In this document: positions 45,546 to 54,937 of the stretch, piece by piece
How the letters are laid out: each line of letters starts with the position of its first letter
Numbering within the stretch: the first letter of the stretch is position 1
NCBI GenBank assembly: GCA_965205545.1
Contig: OZ242170.1
Span: 2,604,001-2,668,000 of the forward strand
Direction of reading: 5' to 3'
Length of the DNA stretch: 64,000 nucleotides
From: Bin55 sp965205545
GTDB taxonomy: Bacteria; Pseudomonadota; Gammaproteobacteria; Pseudomonadales; Azotimanducaceae
Notes under the pieces: model-generated
What the model was told of the DNA's origin: nothing
The model's database searches: none
What the model saw: the letters and a program-made list of their open reading frames with translations, nothing else
Position numbers and translations under genes: made by a program

Positions 45546-46382
45546 ATGGTTGATTCGCATGTAGAAGCAAGCGTCGATGGGCATGTTGCCTTATTGACCT
45601 TATCGAACCCACCACGCCACACGATCAACGCCAGAGGGTCCCAACAGTTGTTTGAACATCTCGAATCGTTGTCGCGTGATGACTCCGTACGAGTCGTTGT
45701 GCTCACTGGATCTTCCGACGACATATTTGTACGCCACTACGAAGTTGACGAACTAGCAGATTCATCGGAAAGAATTCAAGACCGAAAGCCCCGCAAAGCG
45801 CCAATGAACAATCCAAGCCGAAGAATTCGAGCAGCTGGTGGCTTGCGCGGAGCAATGAACTTACTGGAGTCGATGAAGCAGATCACGGTCGCTGCCATAA
45901 ATGGCATGGCGCACGGAGGCGGGCTTGAGCTAGCACTGGCGTGTGACTTTCGCTTGGCCCGTGCAGGGCGGTTTACACTGGGGCTCCCAGAGACGGGAGT
46001 TGGCATATTGCCAGGAGGCGGTGGCACGCAACGACTGACACGGATTGTGGGGATTGCGCAGGCGCTGGATTTGATCCTTCATGGAACCGTATTCGAGAGT
46101 CAACGAGCCCTAGAGTTGGGAATCGTTCATAGAGTCCTACCCAATCCTTTGGACGAATATCGCTCTGCCGTTTTTGAATTCGCTAGCAATTTGGCTAGGC
46201 GAGCTCCGATTGCCCTTGCCAAGTCCAAACAGGCGATTCGCGAGGGATTCGAGATGTCGCTGGCAGATGGCCTACTTAGAGAAGCTGAACTGTTCTCCGA
46301 TTTGATGGCAACTCAAGATGCAGCTCGAGCACTGCGTGCTGTATCGGAGAACAAGCCAATCCCTCGCTTCAAGGGGGAATGA
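45546..46382 (+). CDS. Enoyl-CoA hydratase/isomerase family protein
   Basis: A 278-residue crotonase. HMTINARGSQQL-type N-domain, VVVLTGSSDDIFVRHYEV, the oxyanion loop NGMAHGGGLELALACDFRLA, and LPETGVGILPGGGGTQRLTRIVG. The first catalytic Glu is kept (in LPET); the second position reads Asp (LDLILHG), a pattern found in hydratases and related crotonases. The position after prpE and the racemase points to acyl-CoA degradation. Convergent with proS. Confidence 0.85.
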   Translation: MVDSHVEASVDGHVALLTLSNPPRHTINARGSQQLFEHLESLSRDDSVRVVVLTGSSDDIFVRHYEVDELADSSERIQDRKPRKAPMNNPSRRIRAAGGLRGAMNLLESMKQITVAAINGMAHGGGLELALACDFRLARAGRFTLGLPETGVGILPGGGGTQRLTRIVGIAQALDLILHGTVFESQRALELGIVHRVLPNPLDEYRSAVFEFASNLARRAPIALAKSKQAIREGFEMSLADGLLREAELFSDLMATQDAARALRAVSENKPIPRFKGE

Positions 46383-46390
46383 CTGTCTGC

Positions 46391-48079
46391 CTAGGATCTC
46401 AGCCGTTCCACGACACTGCCAGGGGCAATTGCTTCGATTTCGCCTCTTCGGAATCGGTACTCCACTTGATTGCGCTGCATGCCGCGTTCGCCGATCATGA
46501 TTCGGTGAGGAATCCCTATTAGATCGGCGTCTGCGAATTTGACTCCCGGCCTCTCAGACCTATCGTCGTAAATGGCATCAATCCCTGCATTCAAGCATTC
46601 ATCGTAGACTTTCTCGGCAGTCTGCCGTACGAGTTCGGATCGCTCGGCATTCAAAGAAATTATGTGGACCGTAGCAGGGGCAGCCTCAATCGGCCAGTCA
46701 ATGCCAATGTCGTCGTGTCGCTGTTCCACGATTGCGGCTGCTAGTCGAGTTATTCCGATCCCGTAGCACCCCATGAGCGGATAGGTATTTTTGCCATCAG
46801 AGTCTAGCACTGAAGCTTGCATCGATTTCGAGTACTTTGTGCCTAGCTGGAAGATGTGACCGACTTCAATCCCGCGTACGATTGACAATGGGCCGCTTCC
46901 GTCAGGTGCTGGATCGCCCTCGCGCACCCGTCGAATATCCACTACGCGATCGCAGGCGACATCACGTTCCCAATTAACTCCTGTGTAGTGGAAGTCAGTG
47001 TCGTTGGCTCCACAAGCGAAATCCGACAGGTTCGCAGCAGCCCGATCAACATAGACTGGCACTTCTGCGCCCACAGGGCCAATTGAGCCTGAACGGCAAT
47101 GGAATGCTCGCTCAATCTCTTGGTCAGATGCAAATTGAAGAGGTTGAAGTACCCCGGGCAATCGTGCAGCCTTCAATTCGTTCAACTCGTGATCACCACG
47201 AAGAACGAGAGCTACAGGTGAATTGGCGCCCCGAGCTACGAGTGTCTTGGCTACTTGTTCGCGTTCGATTCCGAGAAACTGAACCAGAGAATCGATGGAA
47301 GCTATGCCTGGGGTAGATACCCTTTCGAGTTGGTGCGCGGGATCAGGTCGCGCACCCACGGCAATTGCTTCTGCTCGTTCAACATTGGCTGCATAGGAAC
47401 TGTTTTCACTAAACGCAAGTGCATCTTCTCCGACTTGGGCAAGAACGTGAAACTCGTGGCTTTCCCCATCGCCGATTAAGCCCGGATCGGCCTGCACCGC
47501 CCTGTATTCGAGGTCTAACCTTTCTAGAACGGCGGAATAGGCGTCGTACATCGCCCGATAGGTTTCATTGAAAGTTTTTTCATCTAGATGGAAGGAATAG
47601 GCATCCTTCATGATGAATTCGCGCGATCTCAATACACCAAATCTGGGACGAATTTCATCGCGAAATTTCGTATTGATCTGAAACAAATTGCATGGCAGTT
47701 GACGATAGCTGGAAATGTTGTTGCGAAATAGGTCGGTGACCACCTCTTCATGGGTCGGACTGAGACAATATTCGTTATTGTGTCGGTCGGCCAATCGAGC
47801 CAGATCTGGACCCATGGCATCCCATCTCTCGGACTCTTTCCACAGTTCTGCAGGCTGCACGAATGGCATGAGTATTTCGCATGCACCTCTCTTCGTGAGT
47901 TCCTGCCTCACAACGCGTTCTATCTTCTGAAGTACTCGAACTCCAAGCGGCAGCCACGTGAACAATCCAGACGCGAGTTGTCTGATCATGCCTGCCCGAA
48001 GTAGCAGAATGTGGCTTGGAACTTCGGCGGTCGCTGGTGGTTCGCGAAGCGTGGGAATTAGAGATTGACTGAATCGCAT
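46391..48079 (-). CDS. proS: Prolyl-tRNA synthetase
   Basis: A class II synthetase of 562 residues from the ATG at 48079; the open frame extends to 48172 but that start does not fit the family. MRFSQSLIPTLREPP and AGMIRQLASGLFTWLPLG form motif 1, TKFRDEIRPRFGVLRSREFIMKDAYSF motif 2 (read in part), and the bacterial editing domain lies in the middle (~residues 220-400). GIGITRLAAAIVEQ is motif 3. The domain order is that of the prokaryote-type ProRS with the INS editing domain. Confidence 0.94.
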   Translation of the reverse strand: MRFSQSLIPTLREPPATAEVPSHILLLRAGMIRQLASGLFTWLPLGVRVLQKIERVVRQELTKRGACEILMPFVQPAELWKESERWDAMGPDLARLADRHNNEYCLSPTHEEVVTDLFRNNISSYRQLPCNLFQINTKFRDEIRPRFGVLRSREFIMKDAYSFHLDEKTFNETYRAMYDAYSAVLERLDLEYRAVQADPGLIGDGESHEFHVLAQVGEDALAFSENSSYAANVERAEAIAVGARPDPAHQLERVSTPGIASIDSLVQFLGIEREQVAKTLVARGANSPVALVLRGDHELNELKAARLPGVLQPLQFASDQEIERAFHCRSGSIGPVGAEVPVYVDRAAANLSDFACGANDTDFHYTGVNWERDVACDRVVDIRRVREGDPAPDGSGPLSIVRGIEVGHIFQLGTKYSKSMQASVLDSDGKNTYPLMGCYGIGITRLAAAIVEQRHDDIGIDWPIEAAPATVHIISLNAERSELVRQTAEKVYDECLNAGIDAIYDDRSERPGVKFADADLIGIPHRIMIGERGMQRNQVEYRFRRGEIEAIAPGSVVERLRS

Positions 48080-48229
48080 AGCTCTTTGTGACACAGACAA
48101 CCCGCAGCACTTTGGCAGCGGGCGCTCTGCTTGATGTAGAGTCAAGACGCGCGACGCATAGTCGCGCATCAAAATCGCGAATTATAGAAGTGGTTTAGCC
48201 TAGCCCAAGGGTGTTGGCTTGAAACCCAA

Positions 48230-48634
48230 TCAGCTTGGCATGCTTCGGAGTTTCTTGAACGGCTTAACCTTCACATCCCAGTGTGCGGGTTTCGCGGGTA
48301 TCACAATGGGTTCGCCGGTGCGGATATTGCGGCCCTCTCGCTCCTTCCTCGCTTTTACTTTCACGGCTTTCATGCTGAAAAGACCGGAGAACTGAAATTC
48401 CTTGGCGCCACGGATACGTAGAGATCGCTCAATGTTGTCTTCCAGCGCTGACAGCACCTCACCGACCTGCCGCTTCGACAGTCCAGTGGAATTGGCGATA
48501 TTCGCGACAAGGTCTACCTTCCTGAGAGGCGTGGTAATGGCCGGCGGCCGTCGTGGAGCCTTAGCTTTTGCTGGTGCTTTCTTCTTCTTCGATGTTGCCA
48601 ATTTGCCCTCCCTCTGGGTTTGACTTCGTTTCAA
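48230..48634 (-). CDS. HU/IHF-family DNA-binding protein with basic N-terminal tail
   Basis: A 134-residue protein. Residues ~36-134 are an HU/IHF core: LRKVDLVANIANSTGLS, the helix-turn region with ALEDNIERSLR, and the GRNIRTGEPIVIPAKPAHW arm. Before it is a tail of Lys, Ala and Pro (SKKKKAPAKAKAPRRPP) not found in ordinary HU. Such extensions occur in some bacterial HU-like proteins and resemble eukaryotic histone tails. It probably binds DNA as a dimer and compacts the chromosome. It is 57 bases upstream of the longest proS frame, 150 bases from the proS start. Confidence 0.85.
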   Translation of the reverse strand: MKRSQTQREGKLATSKKKKAPAKAKAPRRPPAITTPLRKVDLVANIANSTGLSKRQVGEVLSALEDNIERSLRIRGAKEFQFSGLFSMKAVKVKARKEREGRNIRTGEPIVIPAKPAHWDVKVKPFKKLRSMPS

Positions 48635-48773
48635 GATGGAAAATCGCTTCAGATGCGAGGGTCACGCTCGCACACATTAGAGCGCATGTTACACGATTGT
48701 TAATGAATTCTGCGCAGTATGCTGCGGCCGATAAGTAGTGACGGCAAACATTTTCGTATTAGGTTGCCTCTTC

Positions 48774-48779
48774 TATAAT
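48774..48779 (+). promoter_or_regulatory. Candidate -10 element (TATAAT) for fmdB
   Basis: A perfect TATAAT lies 37 bases before the fmdB GTG start, placing transcription near 48786. The position 17 bases upstream reads TTTTCG, a weak -35. Probably a real promoter, but the -35 makes it uncertain. Confidence 0.4.
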
Positions 48780-48816
48780 TGGCGCGATTTCACATAGCCA
48801 TCGCGGAGATGTCTGC

Positions 48817-49170
48817 GTGCCCATATACGAATATCAATGCCGCGCTTGCGGTCATGGGTTCGAAACTATCCAAAAGTTCAGCGATGATCCGCTTGTAGAC
48901 TGTCCAGCTTGTGAGAAACCTGACCTCAAGAAGCTGGTGTCAAGAGTGGCTTTTCGACTGAAGGGCAGTGGCTGGTACGAAACCGACTTCAAGAAGGAAG
49001 GCAAGCGCAATGTGGTCGATGCGGATCGTTCGGACACCACGTCAGACGAATCTAGCGGAGATCAAAAGGTAGAAGCCAAGAAGGAAAACGGCAAGCCCGA
49101 AAAAACGGATTCCAAGCCTGAGCCAAAGTCTCCAAAGTCCAGTGCGGATTCAAGCACTGCGAATTCTTGA
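48817..49170 (+). CDS. FmdB-family zinc-ribbon regulatory protein
   Basis: A 117-residue protein from a GTG start. PIYEYQCRACGHGFE and DCPACEKPDLKKL give the CxxC...CxxC zinc ribbon (FmdB type), in the first ~45 residues; VAFRLKGSGWYETDF follows. The C-terminal half is a Lys/Ser/Glu-rich tail (KKENGKPEKTDSKPEPKS) without structure. FmdB-like proteins often precede aspS in gammaproteobacteria, as here (34-base gap), although their role is not established. Confidence 0.88.
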   Translation: MPIYEYQCRACGHGFETIQKFSDDPLVDCPACEKPDLKKLVSRVAFRLKGSGWYETDFKKEGKRNVVDADRSDTTSDESSGDQKVEAKKENGKPEKTDSKPEPKSPKSSADSSTANS

Positions 49171-49204
49171 CGCAACACTTCAATCTACTCCATAGGTTAA
49201 CCGA

Positions 49205-50980
49205 ATGAGCAACGGAATGCGCTCGCATTATTGTGGTGACATTCGAGCGGGCGACATCGATACCAATGTTTCCGTGTGCGGATGGATACAAGTTAGACGC
49301 GACCACGGAGGCGTCATTTTCCTTGACGTCAGGGATCGAGAAGGCTTGGTTCAGGTAGTCTACGAGCCCGACAATCAGGATGTATTCGATCGTGCCACTA
49401 GTCTGCGCAACGAGTACGTCATAAGAGCCACGGGAAAGGTCCGGCACAGGGGCGCAGACAAGATCAATCCACGGTTGGCGACCGGAGAAGTAGAAATCTT
49501 GGGAGAGACACTCGAGATTCTCAACGCGGCTAGAGGCCTGCCATTTACGCTAGACGAGTATTCCAGTGCGGGCGAAGACATAAGACTGCGCTACCGCTAC
49601 CTAGATCTTCGCAGACCGGAAATGCAGAATAGACTCTTCTTGCGATCCAAGATTGCTAGCACGTCCCGCGCCTTCTTGGAGAGTGAGGGTTTCGTCGAAG
49701 TGGAGACACCGACGCTAACCAAGTCCACGCCAGAGGGAGCACGGGACTACTTGGTGCCCAGTCGCACGAATCCGGGACACTTTTTCGCGCTGCCCCAGTC
49801 CCCCCAACTGTTCAAGCAGGTACTGATGATCTCGGGTTTTGACCGCTACTATCAAATCGCCCGTTGCTATCGAGACGAAGATCTCCGCCATGATCGCCAA
49901 CCTGAGTTCACGCAAATCGACATTGAGGCGTCTTTTGTGGATGAGTCCGAAGTCATGCGCGTCACGGAAGGACTGCTTCGCAGTGTTTTCGAACGAACCC
50001 TAGATGTCGATCTGGGCAACTTTCCCGTGCTCACTTATTCGGAAGCCATGGAGCGTTATGGCTCGGACAAACCGGATCTACGAATTCCGCTTGTCCTCGC
50101 TGGCATCGATGACTTGGTGCGAGACTTGGAATTCAAGGTCCTTGCGCAACCTGCAAGAGATGAGACGGGTCGGGTTTCGGCTCTCCGCGTGCCAGAAGGT
50201 GTTTCCAAACTGTCGCGTAGAGAAATTGACTCCTTGGTGGATTTCGCTCGAGACCATGGAGCTGACGGCCTTGCCTACATCAAGGTGAATGATCTATCGC
50301 TGGGAATGGCCGGTCTACAGTCCTCGATACTGAAATTCATAGACGAATCAACGACTCGTGCGATTCTTGAAAAGTGCAAGTGCGAATCAGGTGACATCCT
50401 CTTTGTGGGAGCCGGGCACAGCGAAGTCGTAGGCGATTTCATGGGTGCGTTGCGCGTTCAAGTCGGCCACCAACTTGGGCTGGCGGTGCAAGAGCATCGA
50501 GCGTGTTGGGTAGTGGATTGGCCCATGTTTGAACGCACCAGCGAAGGAAATTACACGCCTGCGCACCATCCTTTCACTCGACCAAGCTGCTCGCTAGAGG
50601 AGTTTGCCTCTGCTCCCCACGAAGCCAACGCGAGAGCCTACGACATAGTGTTGAATGGATACGAACTTGGTGGAGGCTCGTTGCGTATCCATGACGTTCA
50701 AATGCAAAGGGCAGTGTTTGACGCATTGGGGATGGGTCAGGAAGCTGATGTCAAGTTCGGATTTCTGCTTGACGCACTCGAAATGGGTTGTCCACCGCAC
50801 GGAGGAATTGCACTAGGACTAGATCGATTGGCGATGATTGTTACCGGTGCAGATTCGGTGCGAGAGGTGATTGCCTTTCCCAAGACTCTTTCGGCGACAT
50901 GCCCATTGACATCCGCACCCAGCACGATTGATGTTGCGCAGATGCGTGAATTGCACATTGACATTCGAGGACGCAAGTAG
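49205..50980 (+). CDS. aspS: Aspartyl-tRNA synthetase
   Basis: A 591-residue bacterial-type class II synthetase. The N-terminal OB-fold (NVSVCGWIQVRRDHGGVIFLDVRDREG) binds the anticodon. RYLDLRRPEMQNRL, the RYYQIARCYRDEDLR motif 2 region, the bacterial GAD insertion (~residues 290-420), and GIALGLDRLAMIVTGADSVREVIAFPK (motif 3, read in part) are all present. A stop and start overlap (TAGTG) couples it to yebC. Confidence 0.95.
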   Translation: MSNGMRSHYCGDIRAGDIDTNVSVCGWIQVRRDHGGVIFLDVRDREGLVQVVYEPDNQDVFDRATSLRNEYVIRATGKVRHRGADKINPRLATGEVEILGETLEILNAARGLPFTLDEYSSAGEDIRLRYRYLDLRRPEMQNRLFLRSKIASTSRAFLESEGFVEVETPTLTKSTPEGARDYLVPSRTNPGHFFALPQSPQLFKQVLMISGFDRYYQIARCYRDEDLRHDRQPEFTQIDIEASFVDESEVMRVTEGLLRSVFERTLDVDLGNFPVLTYSEAMERYGSDKPDLRIPLVLAGIDDLVRDLEFKVLAQPARDETGRVSALRVPEGVSKLSRREIDSLVDFARDHGADGLAYIKVNDLSLGMAGLQSSILKFIDESTTRAILEKCKCESGDILFVGAGHSEVVGDFMGALRVQVGHQLGLAVQEHRACWVVDWPMFERTSEGNYTPAHHPFTRPSCSLEEFASAPHEANARAYDIVLNGYELGGGSLRIHDVQMQRAVFDALGMGQEADVKFGFLLDALEMGCPPHGGIALGLDRLAMIVTGADSVREVIAFPKTLSATCPLTSAPSTIDVAQMRELHIDIRGRK

Positions 50981-51720
50981 TGGCTGGTCACTCAAAGTGG
51001 GCCAACATCAAACACAGGAAAGCCCGTCAAGATGCCAAGCGAGCCAAAGTTTGGACAAAGGTGATTCGCGAATTGACTGTCGCGGCTAGACTCGGAGGAC
51101 CCAATCCAATAGACAATCCGCGGCTTCGAGCGGCGATGGACAATGCACTGTCGGTAAACATGCCACGCGACACTATGGATCGTGCCATAGCGCGTGGCGC
51201 GGGCGATTCGGACGAAGGCACATTGGAGGAAATTGTCTACGAAGGCTACGGTCCCGGAGGAATTGCCATCTTGGTCGAGACATTGACAGACAATCGCAAT
51301 CGAACGGTCGCTGCAATACGCCATGCGTTTTCCAAATTTGGTGGCTCTCTTGGCACATCCGGCTCCGTTGCATACTTGTTCGACCGACGTGGCGTGTTGC
51401 ATTTCGACAGTGCAATGGACGAGGAGCGCATCATGGAAGTCGCTTTGGAAGCTGAAGCTGAGGATGTGGAGAGCGACGACGATGGCAATACTGTTGTGTT
51501 TACGACATTCGAGACTTATGGTTCAGTCTTGGATGCCTTTCGCGCCGAATCGATGGAACCGGCGATCGCAGAGGTGACCATGTGGCCGTCAACCACTACC
51601 GAGTGCGATGTGGATCTAACTCAAAAGACGCTGAATTTGGTCGAAGCACTGGACGACTTGGACGATGTTCAGAACGTCTACTCAAACGCGGAATTGTCTG
51701 ACGCCATGGACACGGGATGA
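50980..51720 (+). CDS. yebC: YebC/PmpR-family transcriptional regulator
   Basis: A 246-residue protein beginning AGHSKWANIKHRKARQD, the family hallmark. LRAAMDNALSVNMPRDTMDRAIARG and YEGYGPGGIAILVETLTDNRNRT are conserved blocks. YebC-type proteins bind DNA or the ribosome; recent work on the family points to translation of proline stretches for some members. GTG start overlaps the aspS stop, and its own stop overlaps ruvC as ATGA. The usual location is between aspS and ruvC. Confidence 0.94.
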   Translation: MAGHSKWANIKHRKARQDAKRAKVWTKVIRELTVAARLGGPNPIDNPRLRAAMDNALSVNMPRDTMDRAIARGAGDSDEGTLEEIVYEGYGPGGIAILVETLTDNRNRTVAAIRHAFSKFGGSLGTSGSVAYLFDRRGVLHFDSAMDEERIMEVALEAEAEDVESDDDGNTVVFTTFETYGSVLDAFRAESMEPAIAEVTMWPSTTTECDVDLTQKTLNLVEALDDLDDVQNVYSNAELSDAMDTG

Positions 51721-52208
51721 GTCGCATTCTCGGTATTGATCCGGGATCTCGATCTACGGGTTATGGCTTGATCGAGCAATCAGAAACTGGAATCGACTAC
51801 ATAGCATCTGGAGTAATACGAACGCAGCACGAGGGATTTCCGGCTAGACTTAAGGAAATCTACTGTGGAATCAACCTGGTTGTTGCTGAATATGCACCGG
51901 ACGAGTGCGCGTTGGAGGAAGTTTTCGTAGCACATAACCCCAGTTCAGCCTTAAAGCTCGGCCAAGCTAGAGGAGCCGCATTGGTTGCGGTCATGTCTCA
52001 GGAGGTGACCGTAAGCGAGTACGCGGCGCGAAGAGTGAAGAACATGGTCGTTGGGACGGGAAAAGCGACCAAAGACCAGGTGAAGTACATGGTCAAATCC
52101 CTCCTGCACTTGGATGGACGATTGAGCCAGGATGCATCAGATGCTTTGGCAATCGCAATCTGTCACGCTTTCTCAAAAAAGACCAATGATTGGGCGAATA
52201 GTCGGTAA
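51717..52208 (+). CDS. ruvC: Crossover-junction endodeoxyribonuclease RuvC
   Basis: A 163-residue Holliday-junction resolvase. LGIDPGSRSTGYG carries the first catalytic Asp, ALEEVFV the Glu, and SQDASDALAIAICHA the last acidic pair. It cuts branched junctions together with the RuvAB motor encoded next. Coupled to yebC by ATGA, and its end overlaps ruvA by 23 bases. Confidence 0.95.
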   Translation: MSRILGIDPGSRSTGYGLIEQSETGIDYIASGVIRTQHEGFPARLKEIYCGINLVVAEYAPDECALEEVFVAHNPSSALKLGQARGAALVAVMSQEVTVSEYAARRVKNMVVGTGKATKDQVKYMVKSLLHLDGRLSQDASDALAIAICHAFSKKTNDWANSR

Positions 52209-52767
52209 GCTAGTAGAAGTGGACGGCGCCGTCGCACTTATTGACGTTAATGGCGTTGGCTACGAAGTTGAGGCGCCTGACGGTACGTTTGACGAACAAA
52301 ACATAGGCGATGAGTGCACGTTGTTTACTCACCAGATATTGCTGCCAGATCAGAGCTCGATGTATGCATTTCCAAGCAAGCCGATGCGAGAGTTCTTTCG
52401 TGTGCTGATCAAGATTTCGGGAATTGGACCGAAAAGTGCTGTTTCGATGTTGGCAGCGTTCTCCGTTTCGGAGCTTATTCGAATAGTCAGTCAACGCGAT
52501 ACAAGTGCTTTGATGCGCGTCAAGGGCATCGGTAAGCGAACCGCTGAACGAATATTGGTGGATTTGTTTGATCGCGTGGAGCGGCTGCCATATGCACTGG
52601 CACACTCCACAACCAGTTCCTCATCGTTGCAAACTGATGCAGAATCTGCACTTGTGCAACTGGGGTTTCGTCAGACTCATGCGCGGGATGCTGTTAAGGG
52701 AGCTTGGTATGAAGGTGTCTCGCTTGAAGAGTTGATCCGAGCTAGCTTGCAGCGACTCTCCCGTTAG
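52186..52767 (+). CDS. ruvA: Holliday junction DNA helicase subunit RuvA
   Basis: The 193-residue RuvA binds four-way junctions and loads RuvB. The ATG at 52186 gives MIGRIVGKLVEVDGAVALIDVNGVGYEVEA (OB-fold, usual start, read in part); the frame is open upstream but that part is RuvC sequence in another frame. ISGIGPKSAVSMLA and RVKGIGKRTAERILVDL are the two helix-hairpin-helix motifs. It ends two bases before ruvB. Confidence 0.95.
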   Translation: MIGRIVGKLVEVDGAVALIDVNGVGYEVEAPDGTFDEQNIGDECTLFTHQILLPDQSSMYAFPSKPMREFFRVLIKISGIGPKSAVSMLAAFSVSELIRIVSQRDTSALMRVKGIGKRTAERILVDLFDRVERLPYALAHSTTSSSSLQTDAESALVQLGFRQTHARDAVKGAWYEGVSLEELIRASLQRLSR

Positions 52768-52769
52768 TC

Positions 52770-53819
52770 ATGAGCATCGACCCCGACGATTTACGAATCA
52801 TCAAGCCGATGGCTGATGACGAAGACCGACGATTTGACAGACAGTTGCGCCCCGCATCCTTGGATGAATTCATTGGTCAGACGAAGCTGAAAGAGCAATT
52901 GAGCATCTGCATCGATGCGGCTCGAGAGCGTGGCGATACTCTTGCCCACATCTTGCTGTATGGACCGCCCGGTCTTGGCAAGACGACGCTAGCCCACATT
53001 GTCGGAAATGAAATGCAAGCCCCGGTTCGTGTTACGTCCGGACCAGTCTTGGAACGTGCGGGCGATATGGCATCAATGCTGACCAACTTGAAGCCTGCAG
53101 GTATTCTGTTCGTTGACGAGTGTCATCGACTGCCAGTAGCCGTGGAGGAGATCCTTTATCCTGCCATGGAGGATTTCAATATTGACATTCTGCTAGGCGA
53201 TGGCCCAGCCGCACGATCCGTGCGAATGAACTTGCCGCCATTCACACTGGTAGGGGCAACTACGCGCATAGGACTGCTCACCAATCCTCTATATGACCGT
53301 TTTGATATTGTCTTGAGGCTGGAATACTACGAGGCTGAAGATCTAGCCAACATCATTCGTCGTTCAGCGACAATGCTGAAAATAGAAATAGACGACGATG
53401 GGGCAATTGAAATTGCCAATCGATCAAGATCCACCCCGAGAGTTGCCAACCGTCTTCTTCGTCGAGTTCGCGACTATTCTCAGGTTCGAATGGACGGCAC
53501 TATCAATCAGGCCGTTGCCGATGAAGCCTTGTCCCTATTCGAAGTCGACATGCAAGGACTTGATGGAATGGATGTTATGTATCTATCGACGGTAATCGAA
53601 AAGTTCTCGGGGGGTCCCGTGGGCATTGAGACTCTTTCGGCGTCCATTGGCGAGGACAGGGGTACACTCGAAGAAGTGATAGAGCCATTCTTGATACAGA
53701 AAGGTTTCCTCATGCGAACCCCGCGAGGTCGCGTGGCGACACAGCTGGCGCGGCAGCATTTGGGATTGAAGGGTGGTTCCTCGACAGGATCGGAACTTGG
53801 ATTGGATTTGGACGACTAA
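52770..53819 (+). CDS. ruvB: Holliday junction DNA helicase subunit RuvB
   Basis: AAA+ motor of branch migration, 349 residues. RPASLDEFIGQTKLKEQL opens the domain; GPPGLGKTTLA is Walker A, FVDECHRL Walker B, LVGATTRIGLL sensor I and NPLYDRFDI contains the arginine finger region. RGRVATQLARQHLG ends the winged helix. It lies five bases before tolQ, without the intervening ybgC found in many relatives. Confidence 0.96.
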   Translation: MSIDPDDLRIIKPMADDEDRRFDRQLRPASLDEFIGQTKLKEQLSICIDAARERGDTLAHILLYGPPGLGKTTLAHIVGNEMQAPVRVTSGPVLERAGDMASMLTNLKPAGILFVDECHRLPVAVEEILYPAMEDFNIDILLGDGPAARSVRMNLPPFTLVGATTRIGLLTNPLYDRFDIVLRLEYYEAEDLANIIRRSATMLKIEIDDDGAIEIANRSRSTPRVANRLLRRVRDYSQVRMDGTINQAVADEALSLFEVDMQGLDGMDVMYLSTVIEKFSGGPVGIETLSASIGEDRGTLEEVIEPFLIQKGFLMRTPRGRVATQLARQHLGLKGGSSTGSELGLDLDD

Positions 53820-53824
53820 CAAGC

Positions 53825-54505
53825 ATGGATGACTCGGTTTCCTACTACTCGCTGATATTCGGGGCTTCATGGCCAGTCTTGACAATTATTTTGTTGCTGG
53901 CCGTAGTGTCTGTCGTGTCCTGGACAATGATTTTCCAGCGATTCATCGCACTCTCCAGTGCGAGACGAGAATTGTTGGATTTCGAGGACGAATTTTGGGG
54001 TGGCACCGATCTGCGTGAACTCTATTCCGAAGTGCGAGAGTCCGAATCGCAATCGGGGATAGAGAAAATCTTCGTAGCTGGTTTTCGAGAGTTTGAGCGC
54101 ATTGTCGATGATGGCAATGTTGACCCTGATGCGGTTCTGACTTCGGTAACTCGAGTGACCCGCGTTGCCGTAGCTCGGGAAGAGGAATCTCTTGAGACTC
54201 ACCTAGGTTTTCTTGCGTCTGTGGGTTCTGTCAGTCCGTACGTGGGGCTTTTGGGAACCGTTGTGGGACTGATTAATGTCTTTCGCGACATCGCAACCAT
54301 GACGCAAGCGACTCATGCGTCGTTGGCCCCGGGCATTGCCGAAGTTCTGATCGTGACCGCAATGGGACTGTTCGCTGCGATTCCTGCAGTGGTGGCGTTC
54401 AACCGCTACTCTGCGCGGGTTGAAACTCTGAGCAAGAGATATGAAGGTTTCGTAGATGAATTGGTGTCAATCCTCTATCGTGCGGCCCGGGCGGAGGTCA
54501 AGTAG
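53825..54505 (+). CDS. tolQ: Tol-Pal system proton-channel subunit TolQ
   Basis: A 226-residue inner-membrane protein with helices at ~16-38 (VLTIILLLAVVSVVSW), ~135-160 (SPYVGLLGTVVGLINVFRDI) and ~165-190 (IAEVLIVTAMGLFAAIPAVVAFN). The GLLGTVVG segment is the channel signature shared with ExbB/MotA. It uses the proton gradient with TolR to drive TolA. The tolR ATG begins right after the tolQ stop. Confidence 0.95.
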   Translation: MDDSVSYYSLIFGASWPVLTIILLLAVVSVVSWTMIFQRFIALSSARRELLDFEDEFWGGTDLRELYSEVRESESQSGIEKIFVAGFREFERIVDDGNVDPDAVLTSVTRVTRVAVAREEESLETHLGFLASVGSVSPYVGLLGTVVGLINVFRDIATMTQATHASLAPGIAEVLIVTAMGLFAAIPAVVAFNRYSARVETLSKRYEGFVDELVSILYRAARAEVK

Positions 54506-54934
54506 ATGGCGAATCGCCGCCGACCCATGTCTCAAATCAATGTTGTACCGTTGATCGACGTCATGTTAGTGCTTCTGGTAATTTCGATGGTTGCTGTTCC
54601 CATGCTCATCCAGGGAATCGATGTTGATCTGCCTCAAAAGCCCTCCGAAACGTTGGAAGGGGGCGACGACAATCCGCTTGTCGTAACCATAGACGAGAAC
54701 GGTCGCATCTACCTCAATATTGGCGTCAGCGACATCTACGACGAGGACGAGTTTGTGACGTTGGAGACGCTCAAGGAACGTGCATCAAAGGTCTTGGGGG
54801 CTAGGCCAGACATACCAGTCTTTGTGCGCGCAGACAAAAAGCTCGCATACGGAGAAGTCGTCGAGGTGATGCAGGCACTGCAGGAATCAGGTGCATTGAG
54901 TGTGGGTCTTACGACAGAGCCGCCGGAAGTCTAG
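54506..54934 (+). CDS. tolR: Tol-Pal system protein TolR
   Basis: A 142-residue ExbD/TolR family protein. INVVPLIDVMLVLLVISMV carries the essential membrane Asp at the start of the single helix (~12-33), and PVFVRADKKLAYGEVVEVMQAL ends the periplasmic domain. It forms the stator/channel with TolQ and binds peptidoglycan. It abuts tolQ and is three bases from tolA. Confidence 0.95.
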   Translation: MANRRRPMSQINVVPLIDVMLVLLVISMVAVPMLIQGIDVDLPQKPSETLEGGDDNPLVVTIDENGRIYLNIGVSDIYDEDEFVTLETLKERASKVLGARPDIPVFVRADKKLAYGEVVEVMQALQESGALSVGLTTEPPEV

Positions 54935-54937
54935 ATA

